A stretch of DNA of 28,851 nt. It comes from Trebonia sp036509215 (GTDB taxonomy: Bacteria; Actinomycetota; Actinomycetes; Streptosporangiales; Streptosporangiaceae). Of the stretch, positions 1-6,481 are shown in pieces. Below the pieces are notes generated by a model. The model saw only the letters and a list, made by a program, of their open reading frames with translations. It did no database searches and was not told the origin of the DNA. Location of the stretch: positions 1 to 28,851 of the forward strand of contig DATCGA010000759.1 in NCBI GenBank assembly GCA_036509215.1. The letters run 5' to 3'. The position numbers and the translations under genes are program-made. The stretch's first letter is position 1. Every line of letters begins with the position of its first letter.

Positions 1-173
1 GGGCGCGCGACGAGATCGGCAGGCTCCGCGACGAGCTGCGCAGGCTGGAAGCGGCGCGCGAGACCGAGGTCGCCCGCCTGACGGCCGCGCATCAGGCCGC
101 GCTCGACTCCGAGCGCGGCCGCGCCCTGCGGGCCGAGACCGAGCTCGACGCGTTGCGGAACGCGGCACGATGA
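1..173 (+). CDS. C-terminal fragment of a coiled-coil protein
   Basis: An open frame enters from the left edge in frame 3 and ends at the TGA at 171-173, giving 56 visible residues. They are almost entirely Arg, Glu, Ala and Leu in a heptad-like pattern (for example RDEIGRLRDELRRLEAARE), so this is the helical or coiled-coil tail of a longer protein. No domain can be named from this fragment. About 160 bp without a recognisable gene separate it from the GntR regulator on the same strand. Confidence 0.6.
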   Translation, partial: ARDEIGRLRDELRRLEAARETEVARLTAAHQAALDSERGRALRAETELDALRNAAR

Positions 174-331
174 CCGCGGCTCAGCCCGGCGCGGGACGCG
201 AGCCCCGGCCGCGCTAGCGGCGCTTGGCCGCAGCGGGGGGGCGCTCGTTCGACATCGCATGCCAGGCGGTATCGGGCGGCACCGCCGCAGACGCGGCGCT
301 TTCGGCGCGCAGCCCGCTACGCTTGTGGTTT

Positions 332-1093
332 ATGGCAGCCGAGCGCGGGGTTCACGCCCTGTACCAGAAGGTCGCCGAGGACATTAAGGCCGCCATCGCG
401 TCCGGCGAGTACCCGGCGGCGGCGAAGCTGCCGTCGGAGAACGAGCTCGCGCAGCGGTACGGGGTGTCGCGGGGCACGATCAGGCAGGCGTTCGCCGCGC
501 TCCGCGCCGACGGGGTGATCGCGTCCAGGCGCGGCGCGCGCCGGGTGGTGTTCGGCGGGCCCCGCGTCCAGTCGTTCGGCGAGCTGCTGTCGTTCTCCCG
601 CTGGGCGCGGGCGGCGGGGGAAGTCCCCGGCGGGCAGGTGATCTCCCTCGACCGGCGACCGGCCACCCCGCTCGAGGCGGCGCGGCTGGCGATCGGTGAC
701 GGCGGCGCCGTCTACGCCCTCGTCCGGGTCCGGCTGCTGTCGGGCCGGCCGGTGATGGTGGAGCGCGCGGTCTATCCCGACAAGGTCGGCGTGCTGGTGG
801 CCGGCCTCAACCTGACCCGGGACTCGATCACCGAACGGCTCGAGGATCTCGGCGTCGTGTTCACCGACGCCGAGCACGTCATCGACGCGGTGGCGGCGTC
901 GGCCGAGGACGCCCGCTGGCTCCAGGTCCGGGCGGGCGTGCCGCTGCTGCGCGAGCGCCGGTTCACCACCGACCGGGCCGGGCAGCCGGTCGAGTGCTCC
1001 GACGACCGCTACCTCAGCACCGAGACCGCGTTCAGCGTGCGCAACTCGATCACGGTCAACGCGCTCTCCCGCACCCCGCCTCCCGCCCCGTAG
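332..1093 (+). CDS. GntR family transcriptional regulator, HutC/UTRA type
   Basis: A 253-residue regulator. The N-terminal winged helix covers about residues 8-72 and contains LPSENELAQRYGVSRGTIRQ, the classic GntR recognition-helix pattern. The rest (about 90-240) fits a UTRA effector-binding domain of the HutC subfamily, with the typical start of strand-rich sequence after the linker (FGELLSFSRWARAAGE). An in-frame TTG at 224 would add 36 unlikely residues; the ATG at 332 places the helix-turn-helix at the usual distance from the start. The next genes on the same strand are an FAD oxidoreductase and a phosphonatase-like hydrolase, and PhnF-type HutC regulators are known to control phosphonate genes. 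A HutC-type operator half-site pair (GTATATAC at 1321-1328) lies on the promoter of that pair, so I infer that this protein represses it. The effector cannot be read from sequence. Confidence 0.85.
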   Translation: MAAERGVHALYQKVAEDIKAAIASGEYPAAAKLPSENELAQRYGVSRGTIRQAFAALRADGVIASRRGARRVVFGGPRVQSFGELLSFSRWARAAGEVPGGQVISLDRRPATPLEAARLAIGDGGAVYALVRVRLLSGRPVMVERAVYPDKVGVLVAGLNLTRDSITERLEDLGVVFTDAEHVIDAVAASAEDARWLQVRAGVPLLRERRFTTDRAGQPVECSDDRYLSTETAFSVRNSITVNALSRTPPPAP

Positions 1094-1131
1094 CGGCCGC
1101 GCCTGCACCAGCCGACGGCCGCGCGCTCCCG

Positions 1132-1262
1132 CGCTTCTTGCTGTTATCTTGGCGAAGTCGTTCAGTCTAGATTATTGTGCGACAAAACATTCGGAAAGCG
1201 TATTGAAACGTCGCACAATGATCTCGCCGACCATGCAGCCATCGACGCTTCTTGCTGTTATC
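1132..1262 (+). repeat. Direct repeat / hairpin / direct repeat element, copy A
   Basis: The 17-mer CGCTTCTTGCTGTTATC occurs perfectly at 1132-1148 and 1246-1262. Between the two copies lies an inverted repeat, ATTGTGCGAC (1174-1183) and GTCGCACAAT (1210-1219), with a 26-nt loop. The spacing is nearly symmetric: 25 nt from the left repeat to the stem and 26 nt from the stem to the right repeat. The same 17-mer, again paired around a hairpin of different sequence, recurs at 16476-16624. The element is clearly AT-richer than its surroundings. It contains no believable gene; the open frames through it lack codon bias and a ribosome site. Function unknown. Confidence 0.7.
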
Positions 1263-1298
1263 AGTGGCCCCATGACGATGCTCAGCGTTCATCAGAAG

Positions 1299-1336
1299 TT
1301 GGCTATACAAGTTTATGGTTGTATATACTTGTTTGC
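1299..1336 (+). promoter_or_regulatory. Leaderless promoter with HutC-type operator for the phosphonate gene pair
   Basis: A candidate -35 TTGGCT (1299-1304) and -10 TATACT (1324-1329) are separated by 19 bp. The predicted transcription start, 7 nt after the -10, coincides with the GTG start codon at 1337. There is no Shine-Dalgarno sequence, so the message is probably leaderless. The palindrome GTATATAC (1321-1328) matches the HutC-subfamily operator consensus GTMTAKAC and overlaps the -10. It is embedded in two larger inverted repeats: TATACAA/TTGTATA (1304-1310 and 1319-1325) and ACAAGT/ACTTGT. Repression by the upstream GntR protein is inferred. Confidence 0.6.
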
Positions 1337-2500
1337 GTGAACGGTGAATCAGGACGGGTCGTCATCGTCGGCGGGGGCATCCTCGGCACCATGCACGCGG
1401 TGCTCGCTCGGCGGCACGGGTACGCGGTCACGCAGCTGGAACGGGAGCCGGCCGGGCGCGGCGCCAGCGTCAGGAACTTCGGGCTGGTGTGGGTGAGCGG
1501 GCGGCGGCCCGGGCCCGAGCTGGCGCTGGCGCTGCGGGCCCGCGAGCTGTGGGCGGAGATCGCCGAGGCCGCGCCGGGGACCGGGTTCCGGCCGGCCGGC
1601 TCGCTGACGATCGCGACGAGCGAGGCCGAGCTGGCGGTGATGCGCGAGGCGGCCGCGCTGCCGGACGCCAAGCAGCGCGAGTTCGAGCTGCTCAGCGCCG
1701 ACGAGGTGCGAGCGGTCAACCCGGCCCTGCGCGGGGAGTTCCTGGGCGGCCTGCACTGCCGGGCGGACGGGATCGTCGAGCCCCGGCTCGCGCTGCCGGC
1801 GCTCCGCGCGTCACTCGCCGGGCCCTCGTACGAGTGTCTGCCCGGACTCGAGGCCGTCGAGGTGGCGGCGCACGGAGTGCGGGACCAGCAGGGCACCTGG
1901 CACCGGGGCGACCTGGTGGTGCTCTGCACCGGGGCTAACTTCAGCGGCGTGGCCGGGCCGCACCTGGCGGCGTCGGGCGCGCTCGCCAGCGCATCCGCCG
2001 CTGACGGCGAGGCCGGAGCCGAGCCGTCCGGGCTGCGGCGGGTCCGGCTGCAGATGCTGCAGACGCTGCCGTTCGACGGGAAGCTGACGACCGCGCTGGC
2101 GGACGGCGACTCGCTCCGCTACTACCCCGCCTATGACGTGCCGTCGCGGGCGGCGCTGCCGCCGCAGGCGCCCGTCGCGGCCGCCAGCCGGTCGCAGCTG
2201 CTGCTGGTGCAGCGCCTCGACGGATCACTGACCATCGGCGACACTCACGAGTACGACGAGCCGTTCGGGTTCGACGTCGACGAGACCGCCTACGACCACC
2301 TGCTCGCCCGGGCCACCGCCCTGCTCGGCGGGCCGCTGCCGCGCGTCCAGCGGCGCTGGGCCGGCGTCTACAGCGAGGTCGTCGGCACCCCCGCGCTCTA
2401 CCACCGGTCCGATGTCGCGCCCGGCGTGGTCCTGGTGACCGGACCCGGCGGGCGCGGCATGACCTGCTCGCCCGCGATCGCCGAGGAGACCTTCCAGTGA
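1337..2500 (+). CDS. TIGR03364-like FAD-dependent oxidoreductase, phosphonate catabolism
   Basis: A 387-residue member of the DAO/glycine-oxidase-like flavoproteins. The Rossmann dinucleotide loop VIVGGGILG is at residues 9-17, with the FAD-ribose-binding acidic residue in QLERE shortly after, and a C-terminal GPGGRGMT segment typical of the second FAD contact. Flavoproteins of this clade are found next to phosphonatase-like hydrolases, as here. Related enzymes are reported to oxidise N-methylated aminoethylphosphonates or similar amines to phosphonoacetaldehyde, which the next protein would cleave. The GTG at 1337 is chosen because the glycine loop then begins near the N-terminus and because it sits exactly at the predicted +1 of a leaderless transcript. 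The stop overlaps the next start (GTGA at 2497-2500), so the two are translationally coupled. The precise substrate is inferred. Confidence 0.8.
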   Translation: MNGESGRVVIVGGGILGTMHAVLARRHGYAVTQLEREPAGRGASVRNFGLVWVSGRRPGPELALALRARELWAEIAEAAPGTGFRPAGSLTIATSEAELAVMREAAALPDAKQREFELLSADEVRAVNPALRGEFLGGLHCRADGIVEPRLALPALRASLAGPSYECLPGLEAVEVAAHGVRDQQGTWHRGDLVVLCTGANFSGVAGPHLAASGALASASAADGEAGAEPSGLRRVRLQMLQTLPFDGKLTTALADGDSLRYYPAYDVPSRAALPPQAPVAAASRSQLLLVQRLDGSLTIGDTHEYDEPFGFDVDETAYDHLLARATALLGGPLPRVQRRWAGVYSEVVGTPALYHRSDVAPGVVLVTGPGGRGMTCSPAIAEETFQ

Positions 2501-3204
2501 CCTCACCCCGTTTCACCGTGCTCTGCCTGGACATGGCGGGCACCACCGTCGCCGACGACGACAGCGTCATGAACGCGTTCACCGCCGCCATCGCCAGCCG
2601 GAACCTGTCCGTGGCCGACTTCAGGTCCGCGATGGAGTACGCGCGGTTCACCATGGGCCAGTCCAAGATCGAGGTGTTCCGGCACATCCTCGGGGCGGAG
2701 CAGGCCGCCCAGGCGGCCAACGCGGTGTTCGAGGAGACCTACGGCAAGTCGGTCGCGGACGGCGAGCTCTCCCCTATCCCCGGCGCGGTCGAGCTGTTCG
2801 CCGCCTGCCGCGAGGCCGGGATCAAGGTCTGCCTGTCGACCGGCTTCTCGCCCGGCACCAGGGACGCGATCGTGGCGGCCCTCGGCTGGGGCTCGCTGGT
2901 CGACCTGTTCCTCTCCCCGGCCGACGCCGGCCGCGGCCGGCCCTGGCCGGACATGCCGCTGACGGCGCTGCTGCGGCTGGGCGGGGGGTCGGTGGCCGAG
3001 CTGGCCGTCGTCGGCGACACCCCGTCCGACATCGAGGCGGGCCTGCGGGCCGGCGCCGGGCTGGTCGCCGGCGTCCTCACCGGCGCGACCGACGCGGCTG
3101 ACCTCGCCGCCTTCCCGGCCGCGACCGGACTGGCCGGCCAGGCCGGCCAGCTGCTCATCCTCGGCTCAGTCGCGGACCTCGGGCCCCACCTCGGCCTGGG
3201 GTAA
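2497..3204 (+). CDS. Phosphonatase-like HAD hydrolase (TIGR03351-like)
   Basis: A 235-residue HAD-superfamily hydrolase. Motif I is LCLDMAGTT, with nucleophile Asp12 and the GTT signature shared with phosphonoacetaldehyde hydrolase. A helical cap follows (about residues 20-85). Motif II is CLSTGFSPGT and motif IV is VVGDTPSDIEAG, with Asp174 and Asp178 as magnesium ligands. The length fits the phosphonatase-like family rather than classical PhnX. It is coupled to the FAD oxidoreductase by a 4-bp overlap, which supports a two-step route: oxidise an aminoalkylphosphonate to the aldehyde, then hydrolyse the C-P bond. No PhnW transaminase and no phosphonate transporter lie in the window. The substrate is inferred from family and neighbour only. 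Confidence 0.82.
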   Translation: MTSPRFTVLCLDMAGTTVADDDSVMNAFTAAIASRNLSVADFRSAMEYARFTMGQSKIEVFRHILGAEQAAQAANAVFEETYGKSVADGELSPIPGAVELFAACREAGIKVCLSTGFSPGTRDAIVAALGWGSLVDLFLSPADAGRGRPWPDMPLTALLRLGGGSVAELAVVGDTPSDIEAGLRAGAGLVAGVLTGATDAADLAAFPAATGLAGQAGQLLILGSVADLGPHLGLG

Positions 3205-3305
3205 CACCCCCCACCCCCCGCGAGCGCCCTTCGAGACAGGGCTCTTCCGTCTTCCCTGGCTTAGAATTTTGGCGTCAGGCCCGCACGCGGCCGCCGGAGG
3301 TGCCC

Positions 3306-3689
3306 ATGCCGATTCCCGCCCGGGTGGCGCAGTGGAACAAGGTCGGCCTGAACCGCGTGGTCAGGCACGTTGCCCCGTGGATGCCCGGCCTCGGGCTGGT
3401 CGTGCACCGCGGCCGGCGGTCCGGGCGCAGCTATCAGACGCCGGTCAACACGTTCCCGACCGACGACGGCTTCGTCATCGCGCTCACGTACGGGGCCGAC
3501 AAGACCGACTGGGTGAAGAACGTCCAGGCAGCCGGCGGCTGCGAGCTGCGAACCCGAGGACGCGTCCTGCAGGTGGACTCGCCGCGGGTGTACCACGACG
3601 AGACCAGGCGCGGGATCAGGGCGCCGCATCGGCACGTCTTGCGACTGATGGGCGTCTCGGACTTCTTGTCGCTCACGATCGTCGGCTAG
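3306..3689 (+). CDS. DDN-like deazaflavin (F420)-dependent nitroreductase family protein
   Basis: A 127-residue protein of the split-beta-barrel nitroreductase family (Ddn-like, F420-binding) that is abundant in actinomycetes. Diagnostic features are the HRGRRSGRSYQTPVNTF segment early in the barrel, a GADKTDWVKNV motif that usually contacts the cofactor, and the closing strand ending near the C-terminus. A GGAGG ribosome site at 3296-3300 lies 5 nt before the ATG at 3306; the earlier GTG at 3300 overlaps that site and is rejected. A TAGAAT (3262-3267) is a possible -10 without a good -35. It stands alone between the phosphonate pair and a convergent methyltransferase. Its physiological substrate is unknown. 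Confidence 0.75.
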   Translation: MPIPARVAQWNKVGLNRVVRHVAPWMPGLGLVVHRGRRSGRSYQTPVNTFPTDDGFVIALTYGADKTDWVKNVQAAGGCELRTRGRVLQVDSPRVYHDETRRGIRAPHRHVLRLMGVSDFLSLTIVG

Positions 3690-3740
3690 CGGCACTGGCG
3701 TCAGAGGCACGCGGCGACCGGGGCACGCGGCGACCGGAGC

Positions 3741-4547
3741 TCAGCGCTTGCGTCCGACGCCGCCCCACATCGCCGACTTCGCGTTGGCCTCGAGCTCGCT
3801 CGCGGGCCGCCAGTTCTGCACGGCCACCACGCCCGGGGCGACCAGTTCGAGCCCGTCGAAGAACCGCGACACCTCGGCGTGGGTCCGATGCCGCTGCTTC
3901 TCATAGGAGAGCCGGTTGTACCTTCGCGCCGCCTCGGCCATCTGCTCGGGCTCGATATCCGACGCGACCTGGGACAGCGCCAGGTAGCTGCCGGGCGGCA
4001 CCGCCGCCGTCAGCTGCGCGACGAGTCCGTAGGGATCGTCGGCGTCGCCGATCAAGTGCATGATGGCGATGAGCATGACCGCGACCGGACGGCTGAAGTC
4101 CAGCGTCCGCGCCGCCTCGCGCAAAATGGTGCCAGGATCGCGCAGGTCTGCGTCGATGTAGTTGATCGCGCCGGACACGTCGCTCGTGAGCAGCGTCCGG
4201 GCGTGCAGCAGAACGATGGGATCGTAATCGACGTAGACAACACGTGCGTCCGGCGCCGCCGCGAGCACGACCTCGTGCGTGTTGTCGGCGGCCGGGATTC
4301 CCGTGCCGATGTCGAGAAACTGCCTGATCCCGGCCTCGGCAGCTAGAAATATGGCCGCGCGGGCGAGGAACGCCCGGTTGGCCCGCACCGACTTGACAAT
4401 TCCCGGGTAGGCGGCGATCACGGCGTCGCCGGTCGCCCGGTCGGCGGCGAAATTGTCCTTTCCGCCGAGCCAGTAGTTATGCACGCGCGCGCTATGCGAG
4501 ACGCTCGTATCGATGCCGAACCGGTCCGCGGACTCATTCCCATCCAC
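3741..4547 (-). CDS. DUF574 (Methyltransf_19) SAM-dependent methyltransferase
   Basis: A 268-residue class I methyltransferase of the actinomycete-specific Methyltransf_19 family. It has the family N-terminus (SHSARVHNYWLGGKDNFAAD, residues 17-36), the SAM-binding motif FLDIGTGIP (77-85), the acidic end of the second strand (VVYVDYDPIV) and the IMHLIGDADDP loop. Many paralogues per genome are normal in Streptosporangiales and Streptomyces, and the acceptor substrates are mostly unknown. The start is the GTG at 4545-4547. A TATGTT six nt upstream could serve as the -10 of a leaderless transcript, but the gene begins only 19 bp after the vapC stop on the same strand, so read-through from the toxin-antitoxin operon is also possible. 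Confidence 0.85.
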   Translation of the reverse strand: MDGNESADRFGIDTSVSHSARVHNYWLGGKDNFAADRATGDAVIAAYPGIVKSVRANRAFLARAAIFLAAEAGIRQFLDIGTGIPAADNTHEVVLAAAPDARVVYVDYDPIVLLHARTLLTSDVSGAINYIDADLRDPGTILREAARTLDFSRPVAVMLIAIMHLIGDADDPYGLVAQLTAAVPPGSYLALSQVASDIEPEQMAEAARRYNRLSYEKQRHRTHAEVSRFFDGLELVAPGVVAVQNWRPASELEANAKSAMWGGVGRKR

Positions 4548-4566
4548 GGACTAAACATATCGGGCT

Positions 4567-4950
4567 TTAAAGACGAATGACCTCCACGCCAGGCATCCCG
4601 TCGTAGTCGTTGTCCTGGGTGGCGATCGGCATGCCGCGCGCGATCGCCGTCGCGGCGATCCAGCTGTCGTTGACCGGGGCCCGGCGCCCTGCGGCACGAA
4701 GGCCCGCCACCAGGACGGCCCAGGCGTCAGCAACCCGGTCATCAACCGGCAGCGGCTCCAGCGACTCAGCGAGCCGGAGGGTGGCCATCCGCCGCGCCTT
4801 TGCCTCAAGCGTCGTTGCCGTCAGAACTCCCAAGCGCAGCTCAGCGACCGTCACGACGGAGACCGAGACGCTGTCCGGCATCTTGTCTTTGTCGAACCGG
4901 TCGTGCTCCCAGCCAATGAGGACGCTGGTGTCGATCAATGCGGTCATCAT
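4567..4950 (-). CDS. vapC: VapC-family PIN-domain toxin (ribonuclease)
   Basis: A 127-residue PIN-domain protein. The four acidic metal-binding positions are all present: Asp7 in ALIDTSVLIG, Glu37 in VAELRLG, Asp95 in NDSWIAATA and Asp113 in TQDNDYD. This is the standard active site of VapC endoribonucleases, which cleave tRNA or rRNA when freed from their antitoxin. Two consecutive ATG codons (4948-4950 and 4945-4947) are possible starts. The gene follows the antitoxin with a 13-bp gap on the same strand. Its target RNA cannot be predicted. Confidence 0.9.
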   Translation of the reverse strand: MMTALIDTSVLIGWEHDRFDKDKMPDSVSVSVVTVAELRLGVLTATTLEAKARRMATLRLAESLEPLPVDDRVADAWAVLVAGLRAAGRRAPVNDSWIAATAIARGMPIATQDNDYDGMPGVEVIRL

Positions 4951-4963
4951 GGCAACCCAGCCC

Positions 4964-5248
4964 TTACTCGACGTCGATGTCGTCGGTCGTCTCCGCCAGC
5001 ATCTCCCGCAGCTCGTCCCGCAGCCCGGGGTCGGCGCCGCCGATGCGGCCCAGCTGAGCGAAGAACTCGCCAGCGGGCACGGCGGTCCGTCTCGTCGTCA
5101 GCGGGACCAAGCGGGCGACCGGCCTCCGGTCCACCGTGACCGTGAGCGGCGTGCCGCCCTCGACCCGTCGGAGCACCTCGCTCACGTGGTTTCGCAAGTC
5201 ACGCAAGGAGACCTCATCTGTCTCCATGTGCCACTGGATATCCGGCAT
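4964..5248 (-). CDS. Phd/YefM-type antitoxin partnering VapC
   Basis: A 94-residue antitoxin. The N-terminal SLRDLRNHVSEVLRRVEGG followed by PLTVTVDRRPVARLVPL is the classic Phd/YefM DNA-binding fold. The acidic C-terminal tail (about residues 55-94, ending ETTDDIDVE) is the expected toxin-wrapping segment. I chose the ATG at 5248 because a -10-like TACGGT ends 7 nt upstream, making this codon the predicted +1 of a leaderless transcript. An in-frame GTG at 5254 and an ATG at 5227 are alternatives. It is first in a two-gene operon with vapC, and a palindrome on its promoter suggests autoregulation. Confidence 0.88.
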   Translation of the reverse strand: MPDIQWHMETDEVSLRDLRNHVSEVLRRVEGGTPLTVTVDRRPVARLVPLTTRRTAVPAGEFFAQLGRIGGADPGLRDELREMLAETTDDIDVE

Positions 5249-5284
5249 GAACACAACCGTAGCAAATCCTCTACGCCTGCGTAA
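5249..5284 (-). promoter_or_regulatory. Promoter and palindromic operator of the toxin-antitoxin operon
   Basis: Read on the minus strand, TTACGC (5284-5279) and TACGGT (5261-5256) are separated by exactly 17 bp and place +1 at the antitoxin ATG. A perfect inverted repeat with a 2-bp centre, TACGCCTGCGTA (5272-5283), covers the -35 region. Phd/VapB antitoxins usually bind such sites to repress their own operon. The promoter hexamers match consensus only moderately. Confidence 0.5.
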
Positions 5285-5343
5285 GACGCGGTCGGTCCGT
5301 CTGCGCGCGGGCGCTCAGCCGCGACTCGGCTTACTGTGAGCGG

Positions 5344-5772
5344 GTGACTGACACCTGGATGCCCGGCGGGGCCGGGGTTTTGGCGCTTCCGTCCGGGCGG
5401 CTTGTCCGCGGCCGCGCGCTGCGCGGACCCGACCCGGACGGCCCCGACCCCGAGTTCGCGCTGTACGTGGTGGCCAGCGAGCTGTTCGGGGTGCCCTGGG
5501 AGTATCGCTGGGTGGCGTGGCCCGACTTCGGCCTGCCGTCCGATCCCGCGGCGCTGCGCGAGGCGCTGGTCGAGGCGTGGGAGCGGGCCGACCGCGAGCG
5601 GGTCGAGGTCGGCTGCATGGGCGGCCGCGGCCGCACCGGCACCGCGCTCGCCTGCATCGCCGTGCTCGACGGGGTGCCGGCCGACGAGGCGGTCGAGTGC
5701 ATCAGGCGGCACTACCACCCGGATGCGGTCGAGACTGACGAGCAGCGCCAGTTCGTGGCCGAGTTCGCCTGA
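5344..5772 (+). CDS. Dual-specificity / tyrosine-phosphatase-like protein
   Basis: A 142-residue protein with the protein tyrosine phosphatase signature C(X)5R: CMGGRGRTGT, catalytic Cys91 and Arg97. The WPDFGLP segment (Asp61) matches the mobile WPD loop that supplies the general acid. The residue before the cysteine is Gly rather than the usual His, which is seen in some atypical bacterial phosphatases and may alter the thiolate pKa. No membrane segment or extra domain is visible. The start is the GTG at 5344, directly after AT-poor spacer; no strong ribosome site is seen. It converges with the DUF1905 gene, only 8 bp apart. The substrate, protein or small molecule, is unknown. Confidence 0.72.
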   Translation: MTDTWMPGGAGVLALPSGRLVRGRALRGPDPDGPDPEFALYVVASELFGVPWEYRWVAWPDFGLPSDPAALREALVEAWERADRERVEVGCMGGRGRTGTALACIAVLDGVPADEAVECIRRHYHPDAVETDEQRQFVAEFA

Positions 5773-5780
5773 CCCGCTGC

Positions 5781-6248
5781 TTACCGCTGCTTGCCTGCCA
5801 GGAAAAGCGCGATCGCCTTGTCGATGCGTCGCTGCCGGGTATCGGCGCTCTTCGCGGCGGTGATGGAGTCGACGTGATACCGCTGCAGGCTGTTGGAGAG
5901 CTTGCCGAAGAAGACGCCGGCTTGCTCGTCGGCCGCGAGGGCGGCGGCGAAATCGGCCGGGATCGTCACCTCCCGCGGGCTCTCCGCGACAGTGAGCGTG
6001 ACGTGAATCGGGTCCCCGCCCTTCAATCCGGTGGCCGTGCGGACGGCGGCGCTGACGCTGATCATGTGCTTGCCGTTCATCACGCCGACCGTGGTCCGGT
6101 ACTCGTACCCGTTCACGCTGACCACGACCGGCGGCCTCCGTCCGCCCGCGAGCTGCTCGATCACCTCGTCGGGCACCAGGATGCCGGTATTGTTGCCGGT
6201 CGCGGTGACCGTCGTCTCGAATGACACGCTGCCGGGCTTGGCTGCCAT
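5781..6248 (-). CDS. DUF1905 / YdeI-OmpD-associated family protein
   Basis: A 155-residue protein with two recognisable parts: an N-terminal DUF1905 beta-barrel (about residues 5-85, including VSVNGYEYRTTVGVMNGKH) and a C-terminal YdeI/OmpD-associated helical tail (about 90-155, with VTIPADFAAALAADEQAGVF and a final QRRIDKAIALFLAGK). The family is common and poorly understood; some members are linked to stress or bacteriocin protection. The ATG at 6248 is preferred over upstream in-frame starts because a purine-rich GGGGGAAG lies 2 nt further upstream on the minus strand (6251-6258). The function remains unknown. Confidence 0.75.
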   Translation of the reverse strand: MAAKPGSVSFETTVTATGNNTGILVPDEVIEQLAGGRRPPVVVSVNGYEYRTTVGVMNGKHMISVSAAVRTATGLKGGDPIHVTLTVAESPREVTIPADFAAALAADEQAGVFFGKLSNSLQRYHVDSITAAKSADTRQRRIDKAIALFLAGKQR

Positions 6249-6274
6249 CTCTTCCCCCATCTCGCGCGGCCGGA

Positions 6275-6290
6275 GCTTGTTGCTGTTATT
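6275..6290 (+). repeat. Degenerate single copy of the 17-bp repeat core
   Basis: GCTTGTTGCTGTTATT differs from the repeat core GCTTCTTGCTGTTATC (at 1133, 1247 and 16477) at two of 16 positions. It is unpaired here: no second copy or matching hairpin follows within 150 bp. Orientation relative to the nearest gene is reversed compared with the other loci. It may be a decayed member of the family or a chance match. Confidence 0.35.
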
Positions 6291-6306
6291 AAGTGAACAG
6301 TAGGGG

Positions 6307-6460
6307 TTTTCCACAGGGGGTGTGGAAAGTGGTGTGCGCAACGCCGGCGAAACCTGTGGCTAGAGCTGTGGGTAACTGTGGATTGGGTGTGCACAACCCA
6401 GAATCTCGAGACGCCCACGTGCGCAAACACTTGTGCATGCATATGCGGCGCTGTGGATGA
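6307..6460. other. Cluster of DnaA-box-like TGTGG/CCACA motifs
   Basis: The intergenic space between the DUF1905 gene and the GNAT gene holds TTTTCCACA (6307-6315) followed by TGTGG cores at 6321, 6355, 6367, 6377 and 6452. The first two form a perfect hairpin (TTTCCACA, short loop, TGTGGAAA). TGTGGATT (6377) and TGTGGATGA (6452) resemble reversed actinobacterial DnaA boxes (TTGTCCACA). A near-palindrome TGGGTGTGCACAACCCA lies at 6384-6400. No dnaA, dnaN, rep or par gene is near, so an origin is unlikely. Confidence 0.4.
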
Positions 6461-6481
6461 TCAATACCAATTGGCGAGCAT

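Noticed and set aside
224..331. N-terminal extension of the GntR regulator from a TTG start
   Set aside because: The extra 36 residues precede the normal family start, with no ribosome site or conserved sequence.
1132..1262. CRISPR array
   Set aside because: Only two 17-bp repeats with a 97-bp spacer that itself folds into a hairpin, and no cas gene.
6307..6460. Chromosomal or plasmid replication origin
   Set aside because: No dnaA, dnaN, rep, parA or parB gene is nearby, and no AT-rich unwinding region is seen.
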